Positions 1-12,891 of a DNA stretch of 64,000 nt are shown piece after piece (within the stretch, counting starts at the first letter, position 1; the number at the start of each line of letters is the position of its first letter). The notes beneath the pieces were generated by a model. It did not search any database, was not told where the DNA came from, and worked only from the letters and a program-made list of their open reading frames with translations. Origin of the DNA: Stenotrophomonas sp. 610A2 (lineage in GTDB: Bacteria; Pseudomonadota; Gammaproteobacteria; Xanthomonadales; Xanthomonadaceae); assembly GCF_030549615.1 (NCBI RefSeq), contig NZ_CP130832.1, positions 3,100,001-3,164,000 of the forward strand. Direction: 5' to 3'. Both the position numbers and the translations under genes were made by a program.

Positions 1-362
1 GTGATTTCAACGCCCTGTCGCCTGCCCATGCGCTGGGAACGGAAATCCTTTGGCGCCCCATTCGCCGACATGCGGTGGGTCGCCGCGTCAACCGGCGACT
101 CGGCGAACGCCAACTCAAAGGGATCCAGCACGTTTTCCGGCGTGCGCCACAGCACGATGGTTCCGCTGCGCACGACGCATTCGTCCGGGCTGACGACAGG
201 CCCACTGGGCCCCGCCATCACATCCACATACACCATCTTGACGATCCGCGCGGGCAAGGTATTCGTGCATTGCACAGGATCATTTGGCGCCGGAGGCGGC
301 TGCGTGGCACAGGCAGCGACACCGGCAGAAAGCCCGACAAATATCCACACGCTGTAGTTCAT
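1..362 (-). CDS. Uncharacterised lipoprotein, cut by the left edge
   Basis: The reading frame is open from an ATG at 362 to the window edge, about 120 codons. A GAGGAG ribosome binding site lies 8 bases upstream. The N-terminus is a short signal peptide ending in a lipobox (GVAAC, Cys about residue 22), followed by a proline-rich linker (TQPPPAPN), so an outer- or inner-membrane lipoprotein is expected. The visible globular part has two further cysteines and a short segment GTIVLWRTPE that I do not recognise with certainty. It lies 47 bases downstream of the winged-helix/TPR gene on the same strand, so co-transcription is plausible. The C-terminus lies outside the window and no function can be given. 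Confidence 0.75.
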   Translation of the reverse strand, partial: MNYSVWIFVGLSAGVAACATQPPPAPNDPVQCTNTLPARIVKMVYVDVMAGPSGPVVSPDECVVRSGTIVLWRTPENVLDPFELAFAESPVDAATHRMSANGAPKDFRSQRMGRRQGVEI

Positions 363-409
363 GACGACATCTCCTCGGTGAGGTCCGCCGCCCCGGACAG
401 AAAATCAGT

Positions 410-2635
410 TCACTCCCGGCGCACCCCGCTACCGACAAGCGCATAGCGCTGCAGCGACAGCAACGCGTCGATGCGCTGTTGTGGGATTCCCTGTTTCAAC
501 GCAACTTCAATACAGGAGCGCGCACCGGGATGGTCGCCAAGCAAGGTCAAGGTCTGCGCACACCACAGCGCGACCTCGGCCGCCTGCGTCCCCAGCGCGC
601 GTGCCGCCTGCAGGTCCGCAAGCGCACGCGCGCGTTCACCCAGATTTGCCCGGTACCAGGACAGCAAGGCCAAGGCATAGGCATCGTCGCGGCGCACGTC
701 CACATACTGCTGCGCCAGATGCGCTGCTCGCAGATACGGTGCCTGCGCCTGCGCTGCGGTGGCCGGCGAAGCGGCCAAGGCATCTGCCAGATTACCCCAG
801 TGCAGATAGTCCTCCGGCTCCAGCACGGTTGCCTGCTGGAACAGCTCCGCAGCCACCGCGTACTCGCCGTGATCGAATTTCATCGTGCCGAGATTGGTCA
901 ATGCACCGGCATTGGGCTCGATCGACAAGGACATGTTGAACGCATGCCCGGCCTGCACGGTATCGCCCTGGGCAAGATACAGTCCGCCCAGGCTGCCCCA
1001 TAAACGGCTGTCTTCTGGCTGCAGCACGGTGGCGGTGACAAACGCATCGATCGCCTTGGGCACGTCGCCGCGCAACCAATGGTGATAGCCGAGCAGTCGA
1101 TATATCTGCGCGTCGCTGGGGCGGGCCGCGATGGCCTGCTGGAATGCCTGCAACGCCTTCGCCTCCTGCCCGAGTGCAGCGTAGGTTCGTGCCTGCCCGA
1201 CCAGACCGTCTGCACGCAGCGCCGGGTCGCCCATGACCTGCTGGTACAAGCCCAGCGCCTGTTCGTTCTGGCCACTGACCCGGGCGATCTCGGCCATTGC
1301 CAGGCTGACCTCGCGCAGGCCCGGGTCCATTGCCTGCGCCCGCGCGCAGGCCTCGCGTGCACGCGCGAACGCCTCCGCATCGCTGACACCCTCCAGCCGC
1401 GCGATCTGGGCCCGGCAGATCCCGGCCTGCGCCCGCGCGAAATGCGGATCAAGGCTCAAGGCCTGGGCGAACGCCGCCATTGCCCGATCGTTACCAGCTT
1501 CGCCTATCGGCCGTTGCAGCAGCGCCAGTCCGCGCAGATAGGCGTCGTAGGCATTAACATCCTTGGTCGGTGTAAGCCGCTGCGCGACACCGGCGGTTTT
1601 CCCGGGCAGGTGTCCGAGCAAGGCGTGCACCACACTGTTCGCTATCTCTCCCTGCAGCGCGAAGACGTCGTTGATCTCGCGGTCGTAGGTCTCCGCCCAC
1701 AGCGTAAAGCCGGTGGCGGTGTCAGACAGCCGCGCACTGATCCTTACCCGCCCACCCTCGCGGCGCACGCTTGCATCCAGCAGCGTCGCCACACCGAGGC
1801 GGCGCCCGATCCGGCGCACGTCCTCGCCTTCCACTTCCCCCTCGTGTGCCGTGGTCAGCTGCCTGGCGGCCACTTTCAAACCCGGCACATTGGTCAGGGC
1901 ATCGTGCATCTCCACCGCCAGGCCATCGGCAAAGTAACGGTCGGACGCATCATCGCTGAGGCTGCTGAATGGCATCACGGCAATTGATGCTGCCGTCGCA
2001 ACCGGACCTCTGCTCCACCACCATACGCCTGCTACCAGCATCAGCAGGAGCAACACGCCACCGGTAACCAACAAGGCCCGCGAACGCAGCCATGCAGGCG
2101 ATGCCACGCTCGGTGCTGCATGCCACCATTGCGAGAATCGAGCGCGCAAGGGCGGCAGCGGCTGCACCGCTGAGCCAGGTTCAGCAATGACATCATCAGC
2201 GGGCTCGACGACAGCAATCGTTGGCTCCACCAATGCTGACTCGGCAACCGCTTGCCCCGCCCCGGCCTCCAGCGCTGGCGTCTCCGCCGGCAGCAGCTTG
2301 CCGATGAAGCGATAGCCCAAACCGTGCTGGGTCTGGATGTAACGCGGCTCGTGTGAATGGTCGTCCAGCGCGGAACGTAACTGGGCAATGGCACGGGTCA
2401 GCACGCCCGGCGTTACATGCCGATGGCCCCAGACAGCGTCGAGCAACTGGTCGCGCACCAGCAACTCATCTGCGTGCCGCAGCAGCAGCAACAGCACCGC
2501 AAATGCCTTGGGCTCCAGCGATTGGAACTGGCCGTCGCGGCTGAGCGTATGCGCCACCGTGTCCACCACGATGCCGTCAAAACGGTAGCGATGCAGCAAC
2601 GGGCCAGTGTCACCTGGGTCTTCAACCGCACCCAT
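410..2635 (-). CDS. Membrane-anchored winged-helix transcriptional regulator with TPR domain
   Basis: The protein has 741 residues. The N-terminal 115 residues are an OmpR/CadC-type winged helix (Trans_reg_C; motifs LEPKAFAVLLLLL and YIQTQHGLGYRFIG). A linker leads to one membrane segment near 187-207 (rich in Leu/Val, ending WWWS). Then follow a FlgO/TolB-like domain (IAVMPFSSLSDD) and a long C-terminal array of TPR-like helices (about 360-720). This is the CadC-like layout in which a cytoplasmic DNA-binding domain is controlled by a periplasmic sensor. There is no receiver domain, so no phosphorylation input is expected. The ATG at 2635 follows GAGGG at a good distance. A TTG two codons earlier is the alternative. 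Target genes are unknown; the lipoprotein downstream may be one. Confidence 0.85.
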   Translation of the reverse strand: MGAVEDPGDTGPLLHRYRFDGIVVDTVAHTLSRDGQFQSLEPKAFAVLLLLLRHADELLVRDQLLDAVWGHRHVTPGVLTRAIAQLRSALDDHSHEPRYIQTQHGLGYRFIGKLLPAETPALEAGAGQAVAESALVEPTIAVVEPADDVIAEPGSAVQPLPPLRARFSQWWHAAPSVASPAWLRSRALLVTGGVLLLLMLVAGVWWWSRGPVATAASIAVMPFSSLSDDASDRYFADGLAVEMHDALTNVPGLKVAARQLTTAHEGEVEGEDVRRIGRRLGVATLLDASVRREGGRVRISARLSDTATGFTLWAETYDREINDVFALQGEIANSVVHALLGHLPGKTAGVAQRLTPTKDVNAYDAYLRGLALLQRPIGEAGNDRAMAAFAQALSLDPHFARAQAGICRAQIARLEGVSDAEAFARAREACARAQAMDPGLREVSLAMAEIARVSGQNEQALGLYQQVMGDPALRADGLVGQARTYAALGQEAKALQAFQQAIAARPSDAQIYRLLGYHHWLRGDVPKAIDAFVTATVLQPEDSRLWGSLGGLYLAQGDTVQAGHAFNMSLSIEPNAGALTNLGTMKFDHGEYAVAAELFQQATVLEPEDYLHWGNLADALAASPATAAQAQAPYLRAAHLAQQYVDVRRDDAYALALLSWYRANLGERARALADLQAARALGTQAAEVALWCAQTLTLLGDHPGARSCIEVALKQGIPQQRIDALLSLQRYALVGSGVRRE

Positions 2636-2783
2636 GGGCAAACCCTCATGAAAACCTCAGAAACCAGCGCAATGACTGTCTGAAGGCTCCGCCTGCCATC
2701 ATGACCAATGCTACGCCCAAGCGGATGCTGGCGCTGTGTCCCCGCCTTCACGGACGCGCCCCGTCCCCCGCAGGAGCAGCACC

Positions 2784-3431
2784 ATGTACGCCATCCCCGA
2801 CCCCCGCCTTCCCCTGCCGCAGGTGTTGGACAGTTTCCCGCCCGACATCCCGCAGCGCCGCAACCACGTCAACGACTATCTGTTGGTTCCGCGTGAAGTC
2901 GAGTACTTCAACGGTTTCCTCGCCCTGCTGGGTCGCGCCCAGCCACCGTTGCAGACCGACCAGCTGGCCACCGCCGCCCGCAACCTGAACGACCTTGCCG
3001 CGGACGGTGCCCCCTCGCCCTGCATCCAACAGCGGATACAGCACGCCCAGCTGCTGGAGCAGCTGGTGCAGGACCGCGACTGGGAGCCCAGCGCCGATGT
3101 AACCCGCGAGCTGAAGCTGGTGGTTGCCTACCTGCACGCCAGCCGGCAGCTGATCCCGGACAACGTCCCGGGTGTCGGCCACCTGGATCTGGCCATCGTG
3201 ATCGACACCGCCTGGCCGAAACTGGCCGCTGAAGTCGCCAACTTCGTGGACTACCAGCGCCTGCGCCACGTCGAGGCCGGCCGCCAGGGCCGTGACGACA
3301 GGGAAATCGCCTTCAATCGCAGCAGCTGGCTGGAACTGCGTGAGATCGAAGCCCGCCTCCACGAGCACCAGCGCAGGGTGCGTGAAGGCAGCTATGCACC
3401 TGAATCGTTTACCTACTTCCGCGTCCACTGA
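2784..3431 (+). CDS. DUF1232 (YkvA-like) domain protein
   Basis: The protein has 215 residues and starts at the ATG at 2784, which is preceded by AGGAG at 2772-2776; longer in-frame starts lack a binding site. Residues 108-148 carry the DUF1232 signature (a YLHASRQLIPDNVPGVGHLD stretch), usually a membrane-associated hairpin of unknown function. The flanking parts are hydrophilic, with a charged C-terminal helix. It is transcribed divergently from the winged-helix/TPR regulator, and the 148 bases between them must hold both promoters. I cannot assign a biochemical role. Confidence 0.72.
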   Translation: MYAIPDPRLPLPQVLDSFPPDIPQRRNHVNDYLLVPREVEYFNGFLALLGRAQPPLQTDQLATAARNLNDLAADGAPSPCIQQRIQHAQLLEQLVQDRDWEPSADVTRELKLVVAYLHASRQLIPDNVPGVGHLDLAIVIDTAWPKLAAEVANFVDYQRLRHVEAGRQGRDDREIAFNRSSWLELREIEARLHEHQRRVREGSYAPESFTYFRVH

Positions 3432-3644
3432 CCGCGGCTGCAACCGGGCCCCAGCCACAACCACGCAGCGCATGCTGGGGCCACGTGGGCCGGGCGCTGG
3501 TGGCGTTGCCGCCCGCTGCGCCGCCGCCCTGCTACTGTGCGTGCACGGGCCGAACGCCCGGGCCGGCGGGCGCGGCAAGGCATGTCAAGCCTTGCCCCAC
3601 CCCGCCCCCGTCGCTACCCTGCATCGGCATAACTCTGGCCCCGC

Positions 3645-7235
<3,591 letters not shown>

Positions 7236-7311
7236 TTGTCCGGACGGACGCGTACGGGTTGATACGGCGCGTTCGGCTACACTTCCCCCCTTTCATTGCT
7301 GACGGTTTCCG

Positions 7312-8271
7312 ATGAATCCGAACTACCTCGATTTCGAGCAACCCATCGCCGATCTGGAATCCAAGATCAAGGACCTGCGCAATGCCAGCGCTGGCCCGGC
7401 GGTCAATGTCGATGCTGAGGTCAAGGCGCTTGAAGACAAGCTGCGCCTGCGTACTGCCCAGATCTTCCGCAACCTGTCCCCGTGGCAGGTGCTGCAGGTG
7501 GCCCGCCACCCGTCGCGCCCCTACCCCTTGGACTACATCCGCATCTTCTGCGACGAGTTCCAGGAACTGGCCGGCGACCGCGCCTTTGCAGACGACAAGG
7601 CCATTGTTGGTGGCCTGGCCCGTATCGGCGGCCGCTCGGTGATGCTGATCGGCCACCAGAAAGGCCGCGACACCAAGGAAAAGATCAAGCGCAACTTCGG
7701 TATGCCCAAGCCCGAGGGTTACCGCAAGGCGCTGCGCCTGATGAAGATGGCCGAGCGCTTCGGCCTGCCAGTGCTGACCCTGATCGACACCGCTGGCGCC
7801 TGGCCGGGCATCGACGCTGAAGAGCGTGGCCAGTCCGAAGCCATCGCCCGCAACCTGATGGAGATGGCCGAGCTGAAGGTGCCGGTGATCTGCACCGTGA
7901 TCGGTGAAGGCGGCTCCGGCGGCGCACTGGCGCTGGGCGTGGGCGACCGCACCCTGATGCTTGAGTACAGCGTCTATTCGACCATCACCCCGGAAGGCTG
8001 CGCCTCGATCCTGTGGAAGGACGCCGGCAAGGCCAAGGACGCCGCCGAGCAGCTGGGCATGACCGCCCCGCGCCTGAAGAGCCTGGGCCTGATCGACAAG
8101 ATGGTCCGCGAGCCGATCGGCGGCGCACACCGCAACCCGACCCAGATGGGCAAGCGCCTGAAGGCCGTGCTGCTCAATGAGCTGGACGCGCTGGATAAGC
8201 TGCCGGTCGAAGAACTGCTGGAACGCCGCTACAAGCGCCTGCGCAGCTACGGCGTCTACGAGGCCGCGTAA
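7312..8271 (+). CDS. accA: Acetyl-CoA carboxylase carboxyltransferase subunit alpha
   Basis: The protein has 319 residues, the same length as E. coli AccA. It forms the carboxyltransferase with AccD and makes malonyl-CoA for fatty acid synthesis. Recognised segments are [14 protein letters not shown] at the N-terminus, the biotin/CoA region [39 protein letters not shown] and the oxyanion region [15 protein letters not shown]. It follows dnaE in the conserved dnaE-accA order and is followed after 28 bases by a TPR membrane protein that is probably co-transcribed. Confidence 0.98.
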   Translation: MNPNYLDFEQPIADLESKIKDLRNASAGPAVNVDAEVKALEDKLRLRTAQIFRNLSPWQVLQVARHPSRPYPLDYIRIFCDEFQELAGDRAFADDKAIVGGLARIGGRSVMLIGHQKGRDTKEKIKRNFGMPKPEGYRKALRLMKMAERFGLPVLTLIDTAGAWPGIDAEERGQSEAIARNLMEMAELKVPVICTVIGEGGSGGALALGVGDRTLMLEYSVYSTITPEGCASILWKDAGKAKDAAEQLGMTAPRLKSLGLIDKMVREPIGGAHRNPTQMGKRLKAVLLNELDALDKLPVEELLERRYKRLRSYGVYEAA

Positions 8272-8299
8272 TCAAACCAGTACAGCCGAGGACACACGG

Positions 8300-9055
8300 A
8301 TGAGTCCGATCATTCTGCTTTCGTTGATCCTGCAGGTCGCCTGCTGCGTGCACGTCGTGCGCACCGGGCGACCGCTGTACTGGATCTTCATCCTGCTGTT
8401 CTTCTCGTACCTGGCGGTGCTGATCTACGTGATCGCCGAAGTACTGCCCGGGCTGCGCAACAACCCGACCGCACGTCGTGGTCTGCGCCAGGTCCGTGAC
8501 CAGCTCGACCCGCAGCGCGGCAAGCGTGAGGCCGACCAGCGTCTGCGTGCTTCCGACACCGCCGACAATCGCAGGCGCCTGGCCCAGGAGCACCTGGACC
8601 GCGGCGAGTACGCCGAAGCAGCCACGCTGTACGAAGGTGCGCTGCGCGGGCTGCACCGCGAAGACCCGGACCTCATGCTGGGCCTGGCCAAGGCCCAGTA
8701 CGGCCTGCAGCAGCCGGCACAGGCGCGCAAGACGCTGGAAGCGTTGATCGCGGCCAACCCCAACTTCCGCTCGCATGAAGGTCATCTGCTCTATGCGCGC
8801 ACGGTGGAAGACAGCGCTGACATCCCCGCAGCCCTGCACGAGTATGAAGCCATGATCGGCGGCTACCCGGGCGAGGAAGCGCGGCTGCGCTATGCCTTGC
8901 TGCTCAAGCGGGCGGGCCGCGACGACGACGCGGCCAAGCAGCTGCAGAACATCATCGACCGCGCCGAGACCTCGCCGCGCTACTACCAGCAGGCGCAGCG
9001 CGCCTGGATCGATGCCGCCCGCAAGGAACTGCGGCAGCTGACGCCGGCGGGCTGA
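8300..9055 (+). CDS. TPR membrane protein with PLD-nuclease-N-like hydrophobic start
   Basis: The protein has 251 residues. The first 55 are two hydrophobic helices (SPIILLSLILQVACC, then WIFILLFFSYLAVLIYVIAE) resembling the PLDNc_N membrane module, with an RTGRPLYW turn between them. The rest is soluble helical repeat, TPR-like (EHLDRGEYAEAATLYEGAL; LLKRAGRDDDAAKQLQNII). GAGGACAC is the likely ribosome binding site. It lies 28 bases after accA on the same strand. TPR proteins act as scaffolds; the partner is unknown. Confidence 0.8.
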   Translation: MSPIILLSLILQVACCVHVVRTGRPLYWIFILLFFSYLAVLIYVIAEVLPGLRNNPTARRGLRQVRDQLDPQRGKREADQRLRASDTADNRRRLAQEHLDRGEYAEAATLYEGALRGLHREDPDLMLGLAKAQYGLQQPAQARKTLEALIAANPNFRSHEGHLLYARTVEDSADIPAALHEYEAMIGGYPGEEARLRYALLLKRAGRDDDAAKQLQNIIDRAETSPRYYQQAQRAWIDAARKELRQLTPAG

Positions 9056-9073
9056 GCGCAGGAACATGGTTTT

Positions 9074-9172
9074 TGTAGGAGCGGCGTGAGCCGCGAAACT
9101 GACCCTGCTGAAGCCCTTGGCATGTGCGCCAGCTGGTGATGTACTTGCTTCGCGGCTCACGCCGCTCCTACA
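9074..9172. repeat. REP-type inverted pair (GGAGCGGCG family)
   Basis: A forward copy at 9074-9097 (core GTAGGAGCGGCGTGAGCCGC) and an inverted copy at 9148-9172 face each other across about 50 bases. The pair could fold into one large stem. This is the second most common palindrome in the window; other copies lie near 12.8, 18.0, 21.9, 27.3, 27.5, 29.6, 32.0, 40.1 and 57.8 kb. All are intergenic. Confidence 0.9.
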
Positions 9173-9273
9173 AGCACGGTAGCCGCCTGCTTGCTGGCAC
9201 CGGGTTGTGACACGCGCTGCGCGTGTGGACTGCGTCACCTGCCTTCTCCCCATCCCTGGCGAGGCCAAGCAGC

Positions 9274-10041
9274 ATGATCACCAGCCTGAAAGTCCTGTTG
9301 ATCGCCATCAGCCTGCTCGCCAGCATGTACCTGATCGCCTGCGCCCTGCTCGCCTTCAATGCACGCAGCATGCTCTACCACCCGGCGCCGCGCAGCGCCG
9401 ATGTGCCGCACTGGACGCTGCCGCGCGGCGATGCCGACATCATCGTCTCCAGCAACCGGCAGCACAGCACGCAGCTCGTACTGTATTTCGGCGGCAATGC
9501 CGAAGATGTCTCGCAGGCGCTGCCGATGCTGCAGCAGGGCTTCCCCGATGCCGCGATCCACGCGATGCACTACCGCGGCTATGGCGGCAGCAGCGGCTCA
9601 CCAACCGAAGCCGCGCTTATCAGCGATGCATTGGCGCTATATGACGGCACCAGCTCCAGCCAACCCCACGACATCATCGTGATTGGCCGCAGCCTCGGCT
9701 CGGGCGTCGCCGTGCAACTCGCCGCTGCACGACCAGTTCAGCGGCTGGTCCTGATCACCCCTTACGACAGCATTGGCGGCCTGGCTGCACGCATGTTCCC
9801 CGCCTTCCCGGTACGCCTGCTGCTACGCGATCACTACGACTCATGGCGTCACGCCGCCCGGATCACCGCACCCACCACGCTGATCATCGCCGGCAGGGAT
9901 GAGGTGATTCCGAATGCGAGTTCGTTGCGGTTGTTGCGCGAGTTCCAGCCCGGTGTGGCGCAGGCAGTGACCATGGCTGATGCCGATCACAACAATGTGT
10001 TTGGCTATCCGCAGTTTGCGGAGGCTTTGCGGGGGCAGTAA
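9274..10041 (+). CDS. Alpha/beta hydrolase, BEM46/YfhR-like, membrane-anchored
   Basis: The protein has 255 residues. One N-terminal membrane segment (SLKVLLIAISLLASMYLIA) is followed by an alpha/beta hydrolase fold: LYFGGNAEDV (oxyanion region), HYRGYGGSSGSP, the nucleophile elbow GRSLGSG, the acid loop IIAGRDEVIP and a catalytic His in DADHNN. This matches the YfhR/BEM46 group, whose substrate is generally unknown. The start at 9274 follows GAGG at 9261; the longer frame from 9223 has no binding site. It stands alone between two palindrome clusters. Confidence 0.85.
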   Translation: MITSLKVLLIAISLLASMYLIACALLAFNARSMLYHPAPRSADVPHWTLPRGDADIIVSSNRQHSTQLVLYFGGNAEDVSQALPMLQQGFPDAAIHAMHYRGYGGSSGSPTEAALISDALALYDGTSSSQPHDIIVIGRSLGSGVAVQLAAARPVQRLVLITPYDSIGGLAARMFPAFPVRLLLRDHYDSWRHAARITAPTTLIIAGRDEVIPNASSLRLLREFQPGVAQAVTMADADHNNVFGYPQFAEALRGQ

Positions 10042-10054
10042 GGGTCACAAGCTC

Positions 10055-10150
10055 AACCCCTCCCCAGCCCTCCCCTTGGCTGCGCCAAAGGGAGGGGCAG
10101 AGCTTGAGCCCTCCCTTTGGCGCAGCCAAGGGGAGGGTTGGGAGGGGTGC
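10055..10150. repeat. Palindrome family C, inverted pair
   Basis: The left copy at 10055-10098 (CCCTCCCCTTGGCTGCGCCA, then AAGGGAGGGG) and the right copy at 10109-10150 are near-perfect inverted repeats of each other, separated by about 10 bases. Each copy is itself a hairpin with a GC-rich loop. Single copies occur at 12845, 27369, 27520, 55668 and 55945. It sits just after the stop of the hydrolase gene and before the convergent hemJ-like gene, so it may also end transcription. Confidence 0.85.
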
Positions 10151-10178
10151 CTTTGCTCTTCGCAGTTCCCGAGAAACC

Positions 10179-10634
10179 TCAGAACGGCTTCGCCAGCACC
10201 AGATAAACAATCGCAATGAACAGCACCAACGGCAGCTCATTGAACCAGCGCAGCGTGCCCGAGGACGGCAATGCCTTGCCCTTGATCGTGCCCTTCAACC
10301 AACGGCCGGTGAAGGTGAAGTACACCATCAGCAGGATCACCAGACCCAGCTTGGCATGCAGCCAGCCAGCGGCACCCGGCGCCACCATGGTCGGGAACTC
10401 CGGCAGCACCTTGTAACCCAGCCACAGCACCAGCCCCAGGATGAAGGCAAACCCGAACATCACATGGCCGAACCGGTACAGGCGCTTGCCCATCAACTGC
10501 AGTCGTTCCACCACCGCCGGCTGCCCCGCCGCCTCGGCTAGGTTGACCAGGATCCGCGGCAGGTAGAACACCGACGCCATCCACGCCACCACGAAAACAA
10601 GGTGGAAGGTCTTTACCCAAAAGTACGACTGCAT
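10179..10634 (-). CDS. hemJ: HemJ/CopD-type membrane protein (candidate protoporphyrinogen IX oxidase)
   Basis: The protein has 151 residues with four hydrophobic helices. It begins YFWVKTFHLVFVVAWMASVF, whose histidine and FYLPRI context are typical of the HemJ family (UPF0093/COG1981), and continues with RFGHVMFGFAFILGL and a HAKLGLVILLMVYF helix. HemJ oxidises protoporphyrinogen IX to protoporphyrin IX in heme synthesis in bacteria that lack HemG or HemY. Whether this strain depends on it cannot be seen here. It is divergent from the methyltransferase gene, with a 63-base shared promoter gap, and converges on the hydrolase. Confidence 0.85.
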   Translation of the reverse strand: MQSYFWVKTFHLVFVVAWMASVFYLPRILVNLAEAAGQPAVVERLQLMGKRLYRFGHVMFGFAFILGLVLWLGYKVLPEFPTMVAPGAAGWLHAKLGLVILLMVYFTFTGRWLKGTIKGKALPSSGTLRWFNELPLVLFIAIVYLVLAKPF

Positions 10635-10697
10635 GCGCTGGCTCCATCGGCGGCGTAGGATGAGCGCCATTTTCGCCCATCCGCACAAGACACGCAC

Positions 10698-11294
10698 ATG
10701 CAGGACAAGCAGTACGACGCCGACTACTTCCAACGCTGGTACCGCCGTGACGATATCGGCGGCGCAGCGCGCCTGGCCCGCAAGGTGCAATTGGCTGTCG
10801 CCGCAGCCGAGTACTACCTCGAACGCCCGATCCGCAGCGTGCTCGACATCGGTGCCGGCGAAGGCGCCTGGCGCGCGCCGCTGCTCAAGCTGCGGCCCAA
10901 ACTGCAGTACATGGGCTTCGACAGCAGTGAGTACGCGGTGCGCCGCTATGGCCGCACCCGCAACCTGCACTTGGCCGGCTTCGGCGACTTCCAATGGCTG
11001 CGCCCGTGCGCGCCGGTCGACCTGCTGGTCTGCTCGGATGTGATCCATTACGTGCCCAGCCGTGAGCTGCGCAAGGGCCTGCCGGGCTTGGCCGAACTGT
11101 GTGGCGGGGTCGCCTTCCTGGAGCTGTTCACCGCCGAGGACGAGTTCCATGGCGACCATGACGGCTTCCAGCAGCGCCCTGCCCGCTGGTACAAGCGCCA
11201 GCTGCGCGAGGTCGGTTTCCGCGGGGTCGGCTCGCATTGCTGGCTGGGGCCCGCATTCAGCGAAGACATCGCCGCGCTGGAAAGGGCCGACTAA
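10698..11294 (+). CDS. Class I SAM-dependent methyltransferase
   Basis: The protein has 198 residues. Motif I (VLDIGAGEGAW) binds S-adenosylmethionine, GFDSSEYAV is the acidic motif II, and LLVCSDVIHYVP is the motif IV/post-I region. The substrate is not evident. The C-terminal half has FLELFTAEDEFHGDHDGF, which looks lineage-specific. The predicted binding site is weak. The gene is divergent from hemJ. Confidence 0.85.
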   Translation: MQDKQYDADYFQRWYRRDDIGGAARLARKVQLAVAAAEYYLERPIRSVLDIGAGEGAWRAPLLKLRPKLQYMGFDSSEYAVRRYGRTRNLHLAGFGDFQWLRPCAPVDLLVCSDVIHYVPSRELRKGLPGLAELCGGVAFLELFTAEDEFHGDHDGFQQRPARWYKRQLREVGFRGVGSHCWLGPAFSEDIAALERAD

Positions 11295-11375
11295 AGGCCG
11301 ATACCGGCTTAACTCGCGCTCTGCGATAGTGCGCTATGCTGCACAGCATCATATGACTGTACATATTGGGACGTC

Positions 11376-12689
11376 ATGCTTTATCAACTGCATGAATTGA
11401 CCCGCAATCTGCTTGCGCCCTGGGTTCACCAGGCGCAGGCGAATGCGGCGTTCTTCAATAATTCGGGCCACTGGTGGTCGTCGATGCCGGGCGCTGATCG
11501 CTTCGCGGCGATGAACGAGCTGTTCCACCGCCTCGGCAAGGATTATGAGAAGCCCGAATGGGGCATCCACGAGCTGGAGCTTGATGGCGAGATCGTGCCG
11601 ATCGCCCAGCTCACCGAGGTTGAGAAGCCGTTCTGCAAGCTGCTGCGCTTCAAGCGCCACAGCAATGAAACCTCCAAGGTCGAAGCGCTGCTGGCGCAGC
11701 CCATCGTGCTGGTGGTTGCACCGCTGTCCGGTCACCACGCCACCCTGCTGCGCGATACCGTGCGCACCCTGCTGCGCGACCACCGCGTCTACGTGACCGA
11801 CTGGGTCGACGCGCGCATGGTGCCGGTGGAACAGGGTGAGTTCGGCCTGGACGACTACATCGAATACGTGCAGGAGTTCATCCGCCACCTCGGCGCCGAG
11901 AATGTGCACGTGGTCAGCGTCTGCCAGCCGACCGTGCCGGTTCTGGCGGCGGTGTCACTGATGGCCAGCCGTGGCGAAGCCACGCCGCGCTCGCTGGTGA
12001 TGATGGGCGGCCCGATCGATGCGCGTTGCAGCCCGACCGCGGTCAACAACCTGGCCACCCGCAATCCGATGTCGTGGTTCGAGAACAACGTCATCCACAC
12101 CATTCCGGCGCCGTATCCGGGCCAGGGCCGTCGCGTCTATCCGGGCTTTTTGCAGCACGCCGGTTTCATGTCGATGAACCCCAGCCGCCACCTGATGTCG
12201 CACTGGGATTTCTACACCGACCTGGTCAAGGGCGACATGGACGATGCCAATGCGCATCGCCGCTTCTACGACGAGTACAACGCCGTGCTGGACATGCCGG
12301 CGCAGTTCTACCTGGACACCATCCGCGTGGTGTTCCAGGAGTTCCTGCTGCCGCGTGGCGAATGGTATGTGCGCGGTGAACACGTCGATCCGTCGGCGAT
12401 CCGCGACACCGCCCTGCTGAGCATCGAGGGCGAGCTCGACGATATCGCCGGCCTCGGCCAGACCGAAGCCGCGCAGGCGCTGTGCACCGGCATCCCGGCC
12501 TCGCGCCGCGATCACTTCATCGTCGAAGGTGCCGGCCACTACGGCATCTTCAGCGGCCGCCGCTGGCGCGAAGTGGTGTACCCGAAGATGCGCGATTTCT
12601 TCAGCGCCCAGTCCGCGCAGCCAGCAGCAAAGAAAGCGAAGAAAGCCAGCAGCAACGTCACCCCGCTACGCCGCCGCGCCCAGCGCTGA
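11376..12689 (+). CDS. phaZ: Intracellular polyhydroxyalkanoate depolymerase
   Basis: The protein has 437 residues and no signal peptide. It belongs to the PHB_depo_C family of enzymes that mobilise stored polyhydroxyalkanoate granules. The nucleophile region reads VSVCQPTVPV with Cys at residue 183, the position of the catalytic cysteine in the Ralstonia PhaZ enzymes, in place of a lipase-box serine. The catalytic His is probably in GAGHYGIFSG near the end. The C-terminal 30 residues are a Lys/Ala-rich tail (PAAKKAKKASS). No phaC, phaB or phasin gene lies nearby, so the synthase must be elsewhere if polymer is made. Confidence 0.9.
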   Translation: MLYQLHELTRNLLAPWVHQAQANAAFFNNSGHWWSSMPGADRFAAMNELFHRLGKDYEKPEWGIHELELDGEIVPIAQLTEVEKPFCKLLRFKRHSNETSKVEALLAQPIVLVVAPLSGHHATLLRDTVRTLLRDHRVYVTDWVDARMVPVEQGEFGLDDYIEYVQEFIRHLGAENVHVVSVCQPTVPVLAAVSLMASRGEATPRSLVMMGGPIDARCSPTAVNNLATRNPMSWFENNVIHTIPAPYPGQGRRVYPGFLQHAGFMSMNPSRHLMSHWDFYTDLVKGDMDDANAHRRFYDEYNAVLDMPAQFYLDTIRVVFQEFLLPRGEWYVRGEHVDPSAIRDTALLSIEGELDDIAGLGQTEAAQALCTGIPASRRDHFIVEGAGHYGIFSGRRWREVVYPKMRDFFSAQSAQPAAKKAKKASSNVTPLRRRAQR

Positions 12690-12695
12690 CCAACG

Positions 12696-12890
12696 GTAGT
12701 GCCGAGCCATGCTCGGCAAGCGACCTTGCCACTGTAGTGCCGAGCCATGCTCGGCAGAAGCCTTCCCAGCATCACATCAGCCTAGGCACACAGTGGGAGC
12801 GGCGTAAGCCGCGAAGGCCACCGCTGCATCAGCAAGCGAAGAGCCCACCCCTCCCCATCCCTCCCCTTGGCTACGCCAAAGGGAGGGAGC
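12696..12890. repeat. Palindrome cluster: two SMAG copies, one REP, one family C
   Basis: Two direct SMAG copies (12696-12719 and 12734-12757, core GCCGAGCCATGCTCGGC) are followed by a REP copy (12794-12815, GGGAGCGGCGTAAGCCGC) and a family C hairpin (12845-12890). The order SMAG, REP, C is the same as in the duplicated unit at 27260. It fills the gap between phaZ and the convergent PadR operon. Confidence 0.9.
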
Positions 12891-12891
12891 G

